Notes under the pieces: model-generated
The model's database searches: none
Told to the model about the DNA's origin: nothing
The model's input: the letters and a program-made list of their open reading frames with translations, nothing else
Part shown: positions 55,647 through 64,000 of the stretch, in pieces
Layout of the letters: each line of letters opens with the position of its first letter
Numbering within the stretch: position 1 is the stretch's first letter
Translations under genes and position numbers: made by a program
DNA from: Microbacterium azadirachtae
Lineage (GTDB): Bacteria; Actinomycetota; Actinomycetes; Actinomycetales; Microbacteriaceae
DNA: 64,000 nt
Direction: 5' to 3'
Assembly (NCBI RefSeq): GCF_000956545.1
Contig: NZ_JYIT01000084.1
Span: 1-64,000 of the forward strand

Positions 55647-56633
55647 ATGGATATCGATCTCGGATTGCTGCGCACGATCGAACGGGAGAAGGAGATCCCC
55701 TTCGACGAGCTGATCGCGATCATCGAACAGGCCGTCCTGACCGCCTACGCCAAGCACGACTCCCACGAGGGCTCGCTCACCGAGGGCACCCGCGTCGAGC
55801 TCGACCGCAAGACCGGCCACGTGGCCGTCATGGTGCCGGTCCTCGACGAGGAGGGCGTCGTGATCGGCGAGGAGGACTCCACGCCGGACGACTTCGGCCG
55901 GATCGCCGCGTTCGCCGCCAAGCAGGTCATCGGACAGCGCCTTCGCGACATCGCCGACGACGCGGTGCTCGGCGAGTTCCGCGGCAAGGAGGGCGACATC
56001 GTCGCCGGCGTGATCCAGCAGGGCCCGAACCCGCGCATGATCCACGTGGACCTCGGGTCCGTCGAGGCGATCCTGCCGCCGGAGGAACAGGTGCCCGGCG
56101 AGGAGTACACGCACGGATCCCGGATCCGCGTCTACGTGACCTCCGTCGCGAAGGGCGCCAAGGGTCCCGCGATCACGGTCTCCCGCACGCACCCGGGGCT
56201 CGTTCGCAAGCTCTTCGCGCTCGAGGTGCCCGAGATCGCCGCCGGTCTGGTGGAGATCGTCGCACTCGCGCGCGAGGCGGGCCACCGCAGCAAGATCGCG
56301 GTGAAGGCGAACGATCCCTCGATCAACGCCAAGGGCGCGTGCATCGGCGAGCTCGGCCGCCGCGTGCGGGCCGTCACCGAGGAGCTGGCGGGGGAGAAGA
56401 TCGACATCGTCGACTACCACCAGGATCTGGCGACGTTCGTGGCGCACGCCCTGTCGCCCGCGAAGGTCACGAGCGCGTTCGTCCTGGACGCCGGCACCAA
56501 GGCCGTCCGTGCCCTCGTGCCCGACTACCAGCTGTCGCTCGCGATCGGCAAGGAGGGGCAGAACGCGCGCCTCGCCGCCAAGCTCACGGGCGCCAAGATC
56601 GACATCCAGCCGGACTCGATCCTCGACGCGTGA
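55647..56633 (+). CDS. nusA: transcription termination/antitermination protein NusA
   Basis: Binds RNA polymerase and nascent RNA, promoting pausing and, with other Nus factors, antitermination of rRNA operons. 328 residues, the short actinobacterial form without the C-terminal acidic repeats: NusA N-terminal domain, S1 domain (about 130-200), then KH1 and KH2 (GHRSKIAVKA, GARIG-like region GACIGELGRRVRAV, SLAIGKEGQNARLAAKLTG). Head of nusA-ylxR-infB-rbfA. Confidence 0.95.
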   Translation: MDIDLGLLRTIEREKEIPFDELIAIIEQAVLTAYAKHDSHEGSLTEGTRVELDRKTGHVAVMVPVLDEEGVVIGEEDSTPDDFGRIAAFAAKQVIGQRLRDIADDAVLGEFRGKEGDIVAGVIQQGPNPRMIHVDLGSVEAILPPEEQVPGEEYTHGSRIRVYVTSVAKGAKGPAITVSRTHPGLVRKLFALEVPEIAAGLVEIVALAREAGHRSKIAVKANDPSINAKGACIGELGRRVRAVTEELAGEKIDIVDYHQDLATFVAHALSPAKVTSAFVLDAGTKAVRALVPDYQLSLAIGKEGQNARLAAKLTGAKIDIQPDSILDA

Positions 56634-56755
56634 GGGATCGATGCGGCGTAGCCGCGGTGATGCGGCGCTGATCGAGAGGGAGCGAGGGCGCGCAGCGACC
56701 GAGACGACGTCTCCGCTGAGCGTCGCGTAAGGACGCCCCAGATCTGAGGTGTAAG
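56634..56755. other. nusA-ylxR spacer with small palindromes
   Basis: Between nusA and ylxR there is GCGGC-gta-GCCGC (56643-56655), the word GATGCGGCG twice, and the palindrome GAGACG-a-CGTCTC (56701-56713). The wording resembles degenerate intergenic repeats. GAGGTG just before the ATG is the ylxR ribosome binding site. Confidence 0.4.
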
Positions 56756-57046
56756 ATGGAACCTGTACGAACGTGTGTCGGTTGCCGCGCTCGTGCATCT
56801 CGCGCCTCCCTGATCAGGGTGGTCATCCGGAACGGCGAGCTCGTCTTCGACGAGCAGGCCGTGCTGCCGGGGCGGGGTGCGTGGGTGCATCCGACTCCGG
56901 AGTGCGTGGAGACCGCCCAGCGGCGACGCGCCTTCGCCCGTGCGCTCCGTGTGTCCCCTGTGCTGGAATTCCCGGAAGCAGAGAACATGCAGACCCTCGA
57001 GAAACGGCTGAACGGCTATGGAAACAAAGTGAACGGCTCGAAATGA
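56756..57046 (+). CDS. ylxR: YlxR family RNA-binding protein (DUF448)
   Basis: 96 residues with the YlxR core RTCVGCRARASRASLIRVV and GRGAWVHPTPECVETAQRRRAFARAL. In Bacillus the homologue RnpM binds RNase P RNA and affects its activity. The position between nusA and infB is the standard one. Confidence 0.9.
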   Translation: MEPVRTCVGCRARASRASLIRVVIRNGELVFDEQAVLPGRGAWVHPTPECVETAQRRRAFARALRVSPVLEFPEAENMQTLEKRLNGYGNKVNGSK

Positions 57047-57106
57047 GACCCGTCCGCGACTAGTGGTCTGCCCTGTCAGGGCGGACCGACCCCTGACAGG
57101 AGAATT

Positions 57107-59866
57107 GTGGCTGGTAAACCACGCGTGCACGAGATCGCCGCTGAACTCGGCGTCGACAGCAAGTTCGCACTCGCGAAGCTCAAGGAGCTCGGCGAGTTCG
57201 TGAAGTCCCCCTCATCGACGATCGAGCCTCCCGTGGCGCGCAAGCTGCGCGCGGCGATCGAGGCCGACAAGCCCGCCGGCGCGCCCGCGTCGGCGGCTGC
57301 TCCGGCGGCGCCTGCGAAGAGCACGGCGACCCCCGGCGCACCCAAGCCCGGCCCCAAGGCGCCGACCCCCGGCCCGAAGCCGGGTCCGGCCAAGCCGGTC
57401 GAGACGGCTCCCGCCCCGGCGGCGGAGAAGCCCGCGGCCCCGGCGGCGCCCGCGGCTCCGGCGGCACCTGCCGCGGAGAAGACGGCGGCGCCCAAGCCCG
57501 GCGGCTCGGCAGCGCCGAAGCCCGGTGCCCCGCGCCCCGGCAACAACCCGTTCGCGTCCTCGCAGGGCATGGGCCAGCGTCCCGCCGGCCCGCGTCCGGG
57601 CAACAACCCCTTCGCGTCGCAGCAGGGCATGGGTCAGCGCCCGACGCCGGGCAACATCCCGCGTCCGCAGGCGCCGCGTCCCGGTTCGCCGCGCGTCGGC
57701 GCGCCCCGCCCTGGTCAGGGTGCAGGGCGTCCCGGTCGTCCCGGCCAGGGCGGCGGTCGTCCCGGCGCTCCGTTCCAGCAGCGCAGCGGCGGTCCCGGCC
57801 GTCCCGGTGCGGGCGCCGGCGCGGGCGGCGGCTTCCAGCGTCCCGGCGGCGCTCCGGCCGGCGGTTTCGCCGGACGTCCCGGCGGTGGCGGCGGTCGTGG
57901 CCGTGGTCCCGGCGGCGGTACGGCCGGCGCGTTCGGCAAGGGCGGCGGCAAGAGCAAGCAGCGCAAGTCGCGGCGGGCGAAGCGGCAGGAGTTCGAGATG
58001 CGGTCGGCGCCGGTCGTCGGCGGCGTCAACGTCTCCAAGGGCAACGGCGAGACGATCCGTCTGCGTCGTGGCGCCTCCATCGCCGACTTCGCGGACAAGC
58101 TCGAAGCGCTGAACGGCTACACCGTCCAGCCCGGAACGCTCGTCACGATCCTCTTCAACCTCGGCGAGATGGCCACGGCGACGGAGTCGCTGGACGAGGC
58201 CACCTTCGAGGTGCTCGGCGAGGAGCTCGGCTACAAGGTGCAGATGGTCTCGCCCGAGGACGAGGACAAGGAGCTCCTCGAGGGCTTCGGTCTCGACCTC
58301 GAGGCCGAGCTGGAGGCGGAGAGCGAGGACGACCTCGAGATCCGTCCGCCCGTGGTCACCGTCATGGGCCACGTCGACCACGGTAAGACCCGGCTGCTCG
58401 ACGCGATCCGCAAGACCAACGTCATCGACGGCGAGGCCGGCGGCATCACGCAGCACATCGGTGCGTACCAGGTCTGGACCGAGCACGACGGCATCGAGCG
58501 CGCGATCACCTTCATCGACACCCCGGGTCACGAGGCGTTCACCGCCATGCGCGCCCGTGGTGCGCAGGTGACCGACATCGCGATCCTCGTGGTCGCCGCC
58601 GACGACGGCATCATGCCGCAGACGGTGGAGGCGCTGAACCACGCGCAGGCGGCCGGTGTGCCGATCGTGGTCGCGGTCAACAAGGTCGACAAGCCCGAGG
58701 CGAACCCCGCCAAGGTGCGTCAGCAGCTGACCGAGTACGGCCTGGTCGCAGAGGAGTACGGCGGCGACGTCATGTTCGTCGACGTGTCGGCTCGTGCCAA
58801 CACCGGCATCCAGGAGCTCCTGGACGCCGTGCTGCTCACCGCGGACGCGGGCCTCGACCTCACCGCGAACCCGAACAAGGCCGCGCGAGGCATCGCCATC
58901 GAGGCGAAGCTCGACAAGGGCCGCGGTTCGGTCGCGACGGTGCTCATCCAGTCCGGAACGCTGCGCGTCGGCGACGCGATCGTCGCGGGCACGGCCTACG
59001 GCCGCGTGCGCGCCATGATCGACGAGAACGGCGATGCGGTCGAGGCCGCGGCGCCGTCCCGCCCGGTGCAGGTGCAGGGTCTGAACTCCGTCCCGCGCGC
59101 CGGCGACGTCTTCATCGTGACCGACGAGGACCGCATGGCCCGTCAGATCGCGGAGAAGCGCGAGGCCGTCGAGCGCAACGCCCAGCTGGCCAAGGCCCGC
59201 AAGCGCATCTCGCTCGAGGACTTCACCCGCGCTCTGGAAGAGGGCAAGGTCGAGACGCTCAACCTCATCATCAAGGGCGACGTGTCCGGTGCCGTCGAGG
59301 CGCTGGAGGAGTCGCTCCTCAAGATCGAGGTCGACGACTCGGTGCAGCTGCGCATCATCCACCGCGGCGTCGGTGCGATCACCGAGAGCGACGTGAACCT
59401 GGCGACGATCGACAACGCGATCATCGTGGGCTTCAACGTGCGCCCCGACACGAAGGCCCGCGAGGCCGCATCCCGCGAGGGCGTGGACGTGCGCTTCTAC
59501 TCGGTCATCTACAACGCGATCGACGAGATCGAGAACTCCCTCAAGGGCATGCTCAAGCCGGAGTTCGAAGAGGTCCAGTCGGGTGTCGCCGAGATCCGCG
59601 AGGTGTTCCGCTCCTCGAAGTTCGGCAACATCGCCGGTGTCATCGTCCGCTCGGGCACGATCACGCGCAACGCCAAGGCGCGCGTCATCCGCGACGGCGT
59701 GGTCATCGCCGACGGCCTGGCCATCGAGTCGCTGCGTCGCTTCAAGGACGACGTCACCGAGGTCCGCACGGACTTCGAGGCGGGTATCGGCCTCGGCAAG
59801 TACAACGACATCCAGGTCGGCGACGAGATCGAGACGACCGAGATGGTGGAGAAGCCGCGCGCGTAA
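57107..59866 (+). CDS. infB: translation initiation factor IF-2
   Basis: GTPase that brings initiator tRNA to the 30S subunit. 919 residues. The N-terminal 300 are low-complexity (Ala/Pro/Lys, then Arg/Pro/Gly-rich, with the duplicated segment [13 protein letters not shown]). The G domain starts near residue 418: GHVDHGKT (about 421-428), [16 protein letters not shown]. Domains II-IV follow and end [14 protein letters not shown] start with CAGGAG upstream. Confidence 0.96.
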   Translation: MAGKPRVHEIAAELGVDSKFALAKLKELGEFVKSPSSTIEPPVARKLRAAIEADKPAGAPASAAAPAAPAKSTATPGAPKPGPKAPTPGPKPGPAKPVETAPAPAAEKPAAPAAPAAPAAPAAEKTAAPKPGGSAAPKPGAPRPGNNPFASSQGMGQRPAGPRPGNNPFASQQGMGQRPTPGNIPRPQAPRPGSPRVGAPRPGQGAGRPGRPGQGGGRPGAPFQQRSGGPGRPGAGAGAGGGFQRPGGAPAGGFAGRPGGGGGRGRGPGGGTAGAFGKGGGKSKQRKSRRAKRQEFEMRSAPVVGGVNVSKGNGETIRLRRGASIADFADKLEALNGYTVQPGTLVTILFNLGEMATATESLDEATFEVLGEELGYKVQMVSPEDEDKELLEGFGLDLEAELEAESEDDLEIRPPVVTVMGHVDHGKTRLLDAIRKTNVIDGEAGGITQHIGAYQVWTEHDGIERAITFIDTPGHEAFTAMRARGAQVTDIAILVVAADDGIMPQTVEALNHAQAAGVPIVVAVNKVDKPEANPAKVRQQLTEYGLVAEEYGGDVMFVDVSARANTGIQELLDAVLLTADAGLDLTANPNKAARGIAIEAKLDKGRGSVATVLIQSGTLRVGDAIVAGTAYGRVRAMIDENGDAVEAAAPSRPVQVQGLNSVPRAGDVFIVTDEDRMARQIAEKREAVERNAQLAKARKRISLEDFTRALEEGKVETLNLIIKGDVSGAVEALEESLLKIEVDDSVQLRIIHRGVGAITESDVNLATIDNAIIVGFNVRPDTKAREAASREGVDVRFYSVIYNAIDEIENSLKGMLKPEFEEVQSGVAEIREVFRSSKFGNIAGVIVRSGTITRNAKARVIRDGVVIADGLAIESLRRFKDDVTEVRTDFEAGIGLGKYNDIQVGDEIETTEMVEKPRA

Positions 59867-59878
59867 GCGCCTGGTGAC

Positions 59879-59962
59879 GCAGGATGGCATCCTGTGTCGG
59901 CCTGATGGGGGCCCGGTCCGCTTCGCGGACGCCCCAACGGCCGCCACAGGATGCCATCCTGC
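59879..59962. repeat. 84-nt hairpin element between infB and rbfA
   Basis: GCAGGATGGCATCCTGTG (59879-59896) and its exact reverse complement (59945-59962) enclose further pairing arms GGCC/GGCC, GGGGC/GCCCC and TCCGC-ttc-GCGGA. It forms an almost continuous stem of more than 30 pairs. No U tract follows, and translation of rbfA resumes 47 bases later. It could be a REP/MITE-like element, an RNase processing site or a partial terminator. Confidence 0.85.
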
Positions 59963-60008
59963 TCCGTTCGTGACTCAGCGGCGGATGAGAGAGTGAGAGG
60001 GTAGGGAC

Positions 60009-60440
60009 ATGGCCGGAGAACGACAGGCACGACTTGCGGATCGCATCCGCGTCATCCTCGCCGAGCGCCTCGAGAAGGGGCTGCGGGATCCGCGTCTCGG
60101 CTTCGTGACGATCACCGACGTGCGCGTCACGGGCGATCTGCAGCACGCGTCCGTGTTCTACACGGTGCTCGGCTCGGAGGAGGAGCGCGTCGCGTCCGGT
60201 GCGGCGCTGACCTCGGCGACGGGCCTCCTGCGCAAGGAGGTCGGCCGGCAGCTCGGCGTGCGCCTCGTCCCGACGCTCGAGTTCATCCCGGACGCGCTGC
60301 CGGAGAACGCCGACCACATCAGCGATCTGCTGCGCCAGGCGCGGGAGCGCGATGAGGAGGTCGCGAAGCTCGCAGCCTCCGGCAGCTATGCCGGCGACGC
60401 CGACCCGTACCGGGTCGAGGAGGACGCTGCGCAGGAGTGA
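60009..60440 (+). CDS. rbfA: ribosome-binding factor A
   Basis: Binds the free 30S subunit and assists 16S rRNA 5'-end maturation, notably in the cold. 143 residues with RQARLADRIRVILAERLEKGLRDPRLGFVTITDVRVTGDLQHA and the KH-like fold; the C-terminus is acidic. GAGGG(TA)GGGA precedes the ATG. Confidence 0.94.
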   Translation: MAGERQARLADRIRVILAERLEKGLRDPRLGFVTITDVRVTGDLQHASVFYTVLGSEEERVASGAALTSATGLLRKEVGRQLGVRLVPTLEFIPDALPENADHISDLLRQARERDEEVAKLAASGSYAGDADPYRVEEDAAQE

Positions 60441-60474
60441 TCCGCCGGACGCCGCGATGCGGCACGCCGGAATC

Positions 60475-60512
60475 GACGAAGGCCCTGGGAGACCGCTCCC
60501 GGGGCCTTCGTC
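60475..60512 (+). terminator. terminator after rbfA
   Basis: GACGAAGGCCC pairs perfectly with GGGCCTTCGTC, extended inside by TGGGAG/CTCCCG around an ACCG loop. The outer arms are nearly the same as those of the terminator at 27667-27700, suggesting a recurrent terminator type. Confidence 0.85.
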
Positions 60513-60644
60513 GTCTCATGGCGCAATGCCGGGCACATCCCCGTCACTGAGCGCCATGAGCAGCGGTTCGCGCGACGGACATTGCTACGTTCCGAAGACA
60601 GCGCACGGCGGCGTGCGCGTCTGCGACAGCGGGGGGCTGGCGGG

Positions 60645-62828
60645 ATGGACGGCACGACACGCGCGCGCCCGGCGGTGCACGACCTCGCACGACGGGGGAT
60701 CGTCGCCGACGTCGGTCCGCGGGGCACGCGCGCTGCGGAACCCGCCGATGGTCACGATCCCTCGCCGGGGGACGTCGCTGCGCCGCACGTGCGTGCCGCC
60801 GTCTCGGCCGCGTGCGCGGGTGATCCGGTCGCCGTCGCCGAGGTGCTGGCGGCGCTGGGCGCAGAGTGCCGGCGCGGCTGGCGCGCCCTGCCCGACCCGC
60901 TGCCGAACGTGCCCTCACTCGCGGCACGGTCGCGGAGCCTGCTGCCGCCGGACCTGGATCCCGACCGGGTGCTCGCTCTCGCGCTGTGCGGACGAGGTCC
61001 GCTGTCCGTGCTCCATGCGATCACGGGCGGCAGCGCGGACAGGATCGTGTCGTCGCGGTTCGGCCGGCTCGTCGAGGCGCATGGCGGGATCTTCCGCTTC
61101 AGCGATGCCGCACTCCGCACGGCCGTGCTCGCCGCGTCGACCGCGTCGGTCCGGCTCCGTGCGCATCGTCTGCTCGCCGCCGCATACGCGACCGCAGGAG
61201 ATCCGGACGCGGCGCTGTGGCATCGCGCCCGCGGTTCGGCTTCCGGCGATCCCGGATTCGTCGAGCCGCTGGTCGCCCAGTCCCGCGTCGCACTGAGGAG
61301 GGGATCCCTCTCCCGCGCCTGGGCGCACGCCGAGGAGGCCGTGGCGCACGCACGATCCGGCACGCCGGCGCATGCCGCAGCGCTGCTGTGCGCCGGTCAC
61401 GCCGCGCTCTCCGGCGGCTGGGTCGTGGACGCCCTGGAGCGGATCGAGGGAGCGCGCCGCATCGACGGCGCCCACCGCGGAGACGCCACCGCGGCGTACG
61501 TGCTCGCCCGCACGCTCCGGCACGGAGTGGTTCCCGCACCCGCCGGCCTGATCCCCGGGGATGCGACGAGCCAGGGATACCGCTCGGCGGCTGTGCGGGG
61601 TGCACTCCTCAGCGCGGAGCGCGGCGACCACCGACGCAGTGCGGCGTGGCTCGCCGTCGGCGCAGGGATGGAGCACGACCGCGGAGAGAGATCCGCGCTC
61701 CAGGCCTGGTGCGACGTGCTGGCGGGCGGGAGCTCGACGATGACCGCCGGCGGCGGATCCGCGTCCATCGCGCATGCGCTGTACCTCGGGCTGAGCGGGG
61801 ATCCCCGCGCCGGATTGCACGCTCTCACGGAGACCGACGCCCTCGAGACGGAGGAGATCTGCGCCGGGCTGCCGGCACGGGCGCCGATGCACCGGGCGCG
61901 CAGGGCCGTCGCCGAGGTGCTGCTGCACGTCTGGGCGGGGAGGATCGGGATCGCGCTGGATCTGCTCCGCGCGGCCGCCGACGAGCTTCCGGTGGCGCTG
62001 CCTTTCGCGGGGCTGGCGGTGGCGCTGTCCCGGCGGCTGGAGCTCGCCGTGGACGGCAGGGTCGGGGCGCTCTCGCGCGATCTCGAAGTGTGCCTGCCGT
62101 GGGTGCGCGAGGGCACGGGTTTCGTCGATCGCGCCCTCGGCGCGTTCCTGCAGGGCCGCAGCGACGAGGCCGCCGTGCACATGCGGCTCTGGTCGGACAG
62201 GTGCGGGCCGCCCGAGCCGTTCGCGCTGCCGGGGCTCGACGAGATCGGGCCGTTCGGCGCCCCTCGGGCACCGGAGCCGCCGGACGCGACCGCCGCGCGC
62301 CTGCTGCGTCAGCGTGTACGGAAGACCCGGACGTCGGGATGGCGCGATGAGCTCGATCAGATCGCAGCGGAGAGCAGGGGGATCCGCTCGCCGTTCGAGC
62401 GGGCACGGCTGGAGGCTCTGCTGGGTCCGGCGTGCGCCGTGCGAGGAGACCGGAGCCGCGCCGTGCGGCATCTGCGCGCGGCACAGAGCCTCTTCGACGA
62501 GTCGGGGGCGCAGGCATGGCGAGGCATGGTCGACCGCAGGCTGCGCATGTTGGACGCGCCGCGGCATGGCACCGGCAGGGCGAGGGACGACGTCTCGACA
62601 CCCGTGCTCGAGGTGTGTCGTGCCACCTGGGAGACGATCCTCACCGCCCGCGAGCTGGAGGTCGCGCTGCTGATGGCGCAGGGCTGCACGAACAGGGAGA
62701 TCGCACTGGCGCTGCACGTGTCCGTGCGGACGGTCGAGGTGCACGGCAGTCGGATCTTCGCGAAGCTCGGCGTCCGCACCCGGCACGAGCTGACGGTGCT
62801 CGCGCACCGCACCGAACAGCACCTCTGA
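60645..62828 (+). CDS. LuxR-type transcriptional regulator with large helical sensor region
   Basis: 727 residues from ATG 60645. The last 65 hold a LuxR/NarL helix-turn-helix (LTARELEVALLMAQGCTNREIALALHVSVRTVEVHGSRIFAKLGV). The 600 residues before it are Ala/Arg/Leu-rich helices in TPR-like pairs, as in LAL regulators, but no Walker A P-loop is visible, so the ATPase half of a classical LAL protein is missing. Target genes and signal unknown. A possible -10 (GCTACGTT, about 60584) would give a leader of 50 bases; an upstream TTG at 60582 is an alternative start. Confidence 0.8.
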   Translation: MDGTTRARPAVHDLARRGIVADVGPRGTRAAEPADGHDPSPGDVAAPHVRAAVSAACAGDPVAVAEVLAALGAECRRGWRALPDPLPNVPSLAARSRSLLPPDLDPDRVLALALCGRGPLSVLHAITGGSADRIVSSRFGRLVEAHGGIFRFSDAALRTAVLAASTASVRLRAHRLLAAAYATAGDPDAALWHRARGSASGDPGFVEPLVAQSRVALRRGSLSRAWAHAEEAVAHARSGTPAHAAALLCAGHAALSGGWVVDALERIEGARRIDGAHRGDATAAYVLARTLRHGVVPAPAGLIPGDATSQGYRSAAVRGALLSAERGDHRRSAAWLAVGAGMEHDRGERSALQAWCDVLAGGSSTMTAGGGSASIAHALYLGLSGDPRAGLHALTETDALETEEICAGLPARAPMHRARRAVAEVLLHVWAGRIGIALDLLRAAADELPVALPFAGLAVALSRRLELAVDGRVGALSRDLEVCLPWVREGTGFVDRALGAFLQGRSDEAAVHMRLWSDRCGPPEPFALPGLDEIGPFGAPRAPEPPDATAARLLRQRVRKTRTSGWRDELDQIAAESRGIRSPFERARLEALLGPACAVRGDRSRAVRHLRAAQSLFDESGAQAWRGMVDRRLRMLDAPRHGTGRARDDVSTPVLEVCRATWETILTARELEVALLMAQGCTNREIALALHVSVRTVEVHGSRIFAKLGVRTRHELTVLAHRTEQHL

Positions 62829-62865
62829 CCGTCCCTGTGCCTCCCCGGAGCCGGGCGCGGAGGGG

Positions 62866-63756
62866 TCAGCGGGGCAGCAGGAACTCGCCGTCCTCCGCCT
62901 CGATGAGGCCGTCGGCGATGAGGGAGTCGATCGCACGATCGCGCTGCGCCGGATCCGGCCAGTCGGCGAGGACCTCGGCGGCCGGCAGCCGGTGACCGTC
63001 GGCGTGCCGCAGCGCGCGCAGCACTCGGCCGCGCGCCTGCCGGTCCGAGCCTTCGTAGCGCGCCTGCCTGCGCCGCCGGTCCTCGCTCTCCGGATAGCCC
63101 GCCGCGCGCCAGGCGCAGCTGTCGAGGAGGGGACAGCGCGCGCAGTCGGGGGTGCGCGCGGTGCACACCGTCGCACCGAGCTCCATGGCTGCGGCGTTCA
63201 CGATCGCGGCGTCGCCCCGATCGTCGGGGAGCAGTGCCAGCATGTCGTCGAGGTCTCGGCGCGAAGGCGGCTCGGGCTGCGCCCTGCCGTGAACGGCGCG
63301 GGCGATCACGCGACGGGTGTTCGTGTCGACCACGGGATGGCGGTCTCCGAAGGCGAACACGGCGACCGCACGCGCCGTGTAGTCGCCGATGCCGGGCAGC
63401 GCGAGCAGCGACGCCACATCGCGCGGCGTGGTGCCGTCGTGCTGGTCGCGGATGGCGACGGCCGCCCGATGCAGCCACAGCGCACGACGGGGATAGCCGA
63501 GGTTCGCCCATTGCTGCAGGACCTCGGCGCCGGTCGCCGACGCGAGGGCCGCAGGGTCCGGCCAGCGGGCGAGCCACGCCTGCAGGTGCGGGATCACCCG
63601 TGTCACCGGCGTCTGCTGGAGCATGAACTCGCTCACCAGCACCCCCCACGCGCCGTACCGGGCGAGGTACTCGGGCCGTCGCCACGGGAGATCCCGGGCA
63701 TGCGCGCGATACCAGGCGATCAGCTCGGGCGCGCCGCGGGTCGGTGAGGGCGGCAT
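62866..63756 (-). CDS. mutY: A/G-specific adenine DNA glycosylase
   Basis: Removes adenine opposite 8-oxoguanine in base-excision repair. 296 residues: catalytic Glu in LVSEFMLQQTPV, the helix-hairpin-helix LLALPGIGDYTARAVAVFAFG with the Asp in VVDTNTRR, and the iron-sulfur cysteines in VCTARTPDCARCPLLDSC (C-x6-C-x2-C-x5-C). The C-terminal 8-oxoG-recognition (NUDIX-like) domain of E. coli MutY is absent, as in short actinobacterial forms. Confidence 0.93.
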   Translation of the reverse strand: MPPSPTRGAPELIAWYRAHARDLPWRRPEYLARYGAWGVLVSEFMLQQTPVTRVIPHLQAWLARWPDPAALASATGAEVLQQWANLGYPRRALWLHRAAVAIRDQHDGTTPRDVASLLALPGIGDYTARAVAVFAFGDRHPVVDTNTRRVIARAVHGRAQPEPPSRRDLDDMLALLPDDRGDAAIVNAAAMELGATVCTARTPDCARCPLLDSCAWRAAGYPESEDRRRRQARYEGSDRQARGRVLRALRHADGHRLPAAEVLADWPDPAQRDRAIDSLIADGLIEAEDGEFLLPR

Positions 63757-63830
63757 GGCTCTAGCCTATGGCTGCGGACGGCGTCGCCGTCGCGACGGGG
63801 GACGAGCAACCACACAGAGGGAGACCGGAG

Positions 63831-64000
63831 ATGACCACCACCAGTAGGCTCGCGTGCGGCGCCGTGGCCGTGCTGACCATGATCGGATTGGCGGCGTGCG
63901 CGCCGACCGCGACCACCTCGTCGTCTCCGACGCCTTCTGCGTCCCCGGCGGTGTCGCCGTCGACACCGCCGGTCTCCAGCCCCCCTGCCTCGTCGTCGGC
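63831..64000 (+). CDS. lipoprotein, truncated by the window end
   Basis: The first 56 codons are seen. A signal peptide (hydrophobic GAVAVLTMIGLA) with lipobox LAAC at Cys23 leads into a Ser/Thr/Pro-rich linker (TTSSSPTPSASPAVSPST). GGAGACCGGAG precedes the ATG. The mature domain lies beyond the window, so no function can be given. Confidence 0.75.
   Translation, partial: MTTTSRLACGAVAVLTMIGLAACAPTATTSSSPTPSASPAVSPSTPPVSSPPASSS

Noticed and set aside
54147..56798. 883-codon open frame on the minus strand across nusA and the amine oxidase gene
   Set aside because: Only its last 458 codons are the amine oxidase; the rest is antisense to nusA, has no family resemblance and lacks a start signal. 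The high GC content produces such frames.
57280..57960. Tandem repeats in the infB 5' region as a mobile or variable element
   Set aside because: They are in-frame low-complexity Ala/Pro/Gly/Arg codons, normal for the N-terminal extension of actinobacterial IF-2.
57212..59947. 911-codon minus-strand frame opposite infB, and an 889-codon one opposite atpA (20645-23314)
   Set aside because: Composition is Asp/Arg/Val/Leu repeats characteristic of the complement of GC-rich genes; infB and atpA on the other strand are unmistakable.

Overview
The window is about 64 kb of very GC-rich DNA from an actinomycete chromosome, most likely a Microbacteriaceae member such as Microbacterium. The reasons are the lysA-hom-thrB-rho-prfA and tsaC-(wecA-like)-atpIBEFHAGDC orders, an actinobacterial Rho with a long Asn/Gln/Arg-rich insert, a fused trpEG-type enzyme behind a Trp leader peptide, many GTG starts, and many genes that seem to be read from leaderless mRNAs. 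Almost everything is housekeeping. I see no rRNA, tRNA, CRISPR array, insertion sequence or prophage, and no stretch over 300 bases without a gene. The first 82 bases are a perfect inverted copy of an internal piece of the homoserine dehydrogenase gene (4828-4909). They look like an assembly foldback, so the first gene has lost its true 5' end.

Layout. 84-2389: LmeA-like protein, YihY/BrkB membrane protein, VOC protein. 2523-6242: lysA-hom-thrB (lysine and threonine branches of the aspartate pathway). 6440-9495: rho and prfA. 9508-15575: a block separating prfA from prmC, holding a TetR repressor with two palindromic operators and a divergent oxidoreductase, a DinB2-like polymerase, a four-helix membrane protein, a DUF559 nuclease-like gene between two 70-bp hairpin repeats, and a translationally coupled cysK-cysE pair. 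15716-25942: prmC, tsaC, a WecA-type transferase and the complete F1Fo ATP synthase operon.

26025-36029: yaaA, a DUF5684 membrane protein, an aldo/keto reductase, a PP2C phosphatase followed by an orphan EccC/FtsK-like double ATPase, alanine dehydrogenase, asparaginase II, an OsmC-like protein and a PlsC acyltransferase. 36154-46523: an FKBP lipoprotein, then dxr, rseP and ispG of the MEP pathway/site-2 protease neighbourhood. Between rseP and ispG lie a secreted PKD/Ig protein and a PhzE/TrpEG-type fusion enzyme with a clear tryptophan attenuator (leader peptide MSANRTWWPAS). 46540-55523: erythromycin esterase-like protein overlapping an RNB ribonuclease, PEP-mutase-like protein, proS, PdxH-like protein, cupin, LOG protein, amine oxidase. 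55647-60440: nusA-ylxR-infB-rbfA, without rimP in its usual place and with a short leaderless uORF before nusA. 60645-64000: LuxR-type regulator, mutY, and the start of a lipoprotein gene cut by the window end.

Most worth following: the repeat-flanked DUF559 cassette, the Trp attenuator on a PhzE-type enzyme, the DinB2-like polymerase with Ile at the steric-gate position, the orphan EccC-like ATPase, the 84-nt hairpin between infB and rbfA, the recurrent -10-to-start spacing of leaderless genes, and the foldback at the left end.
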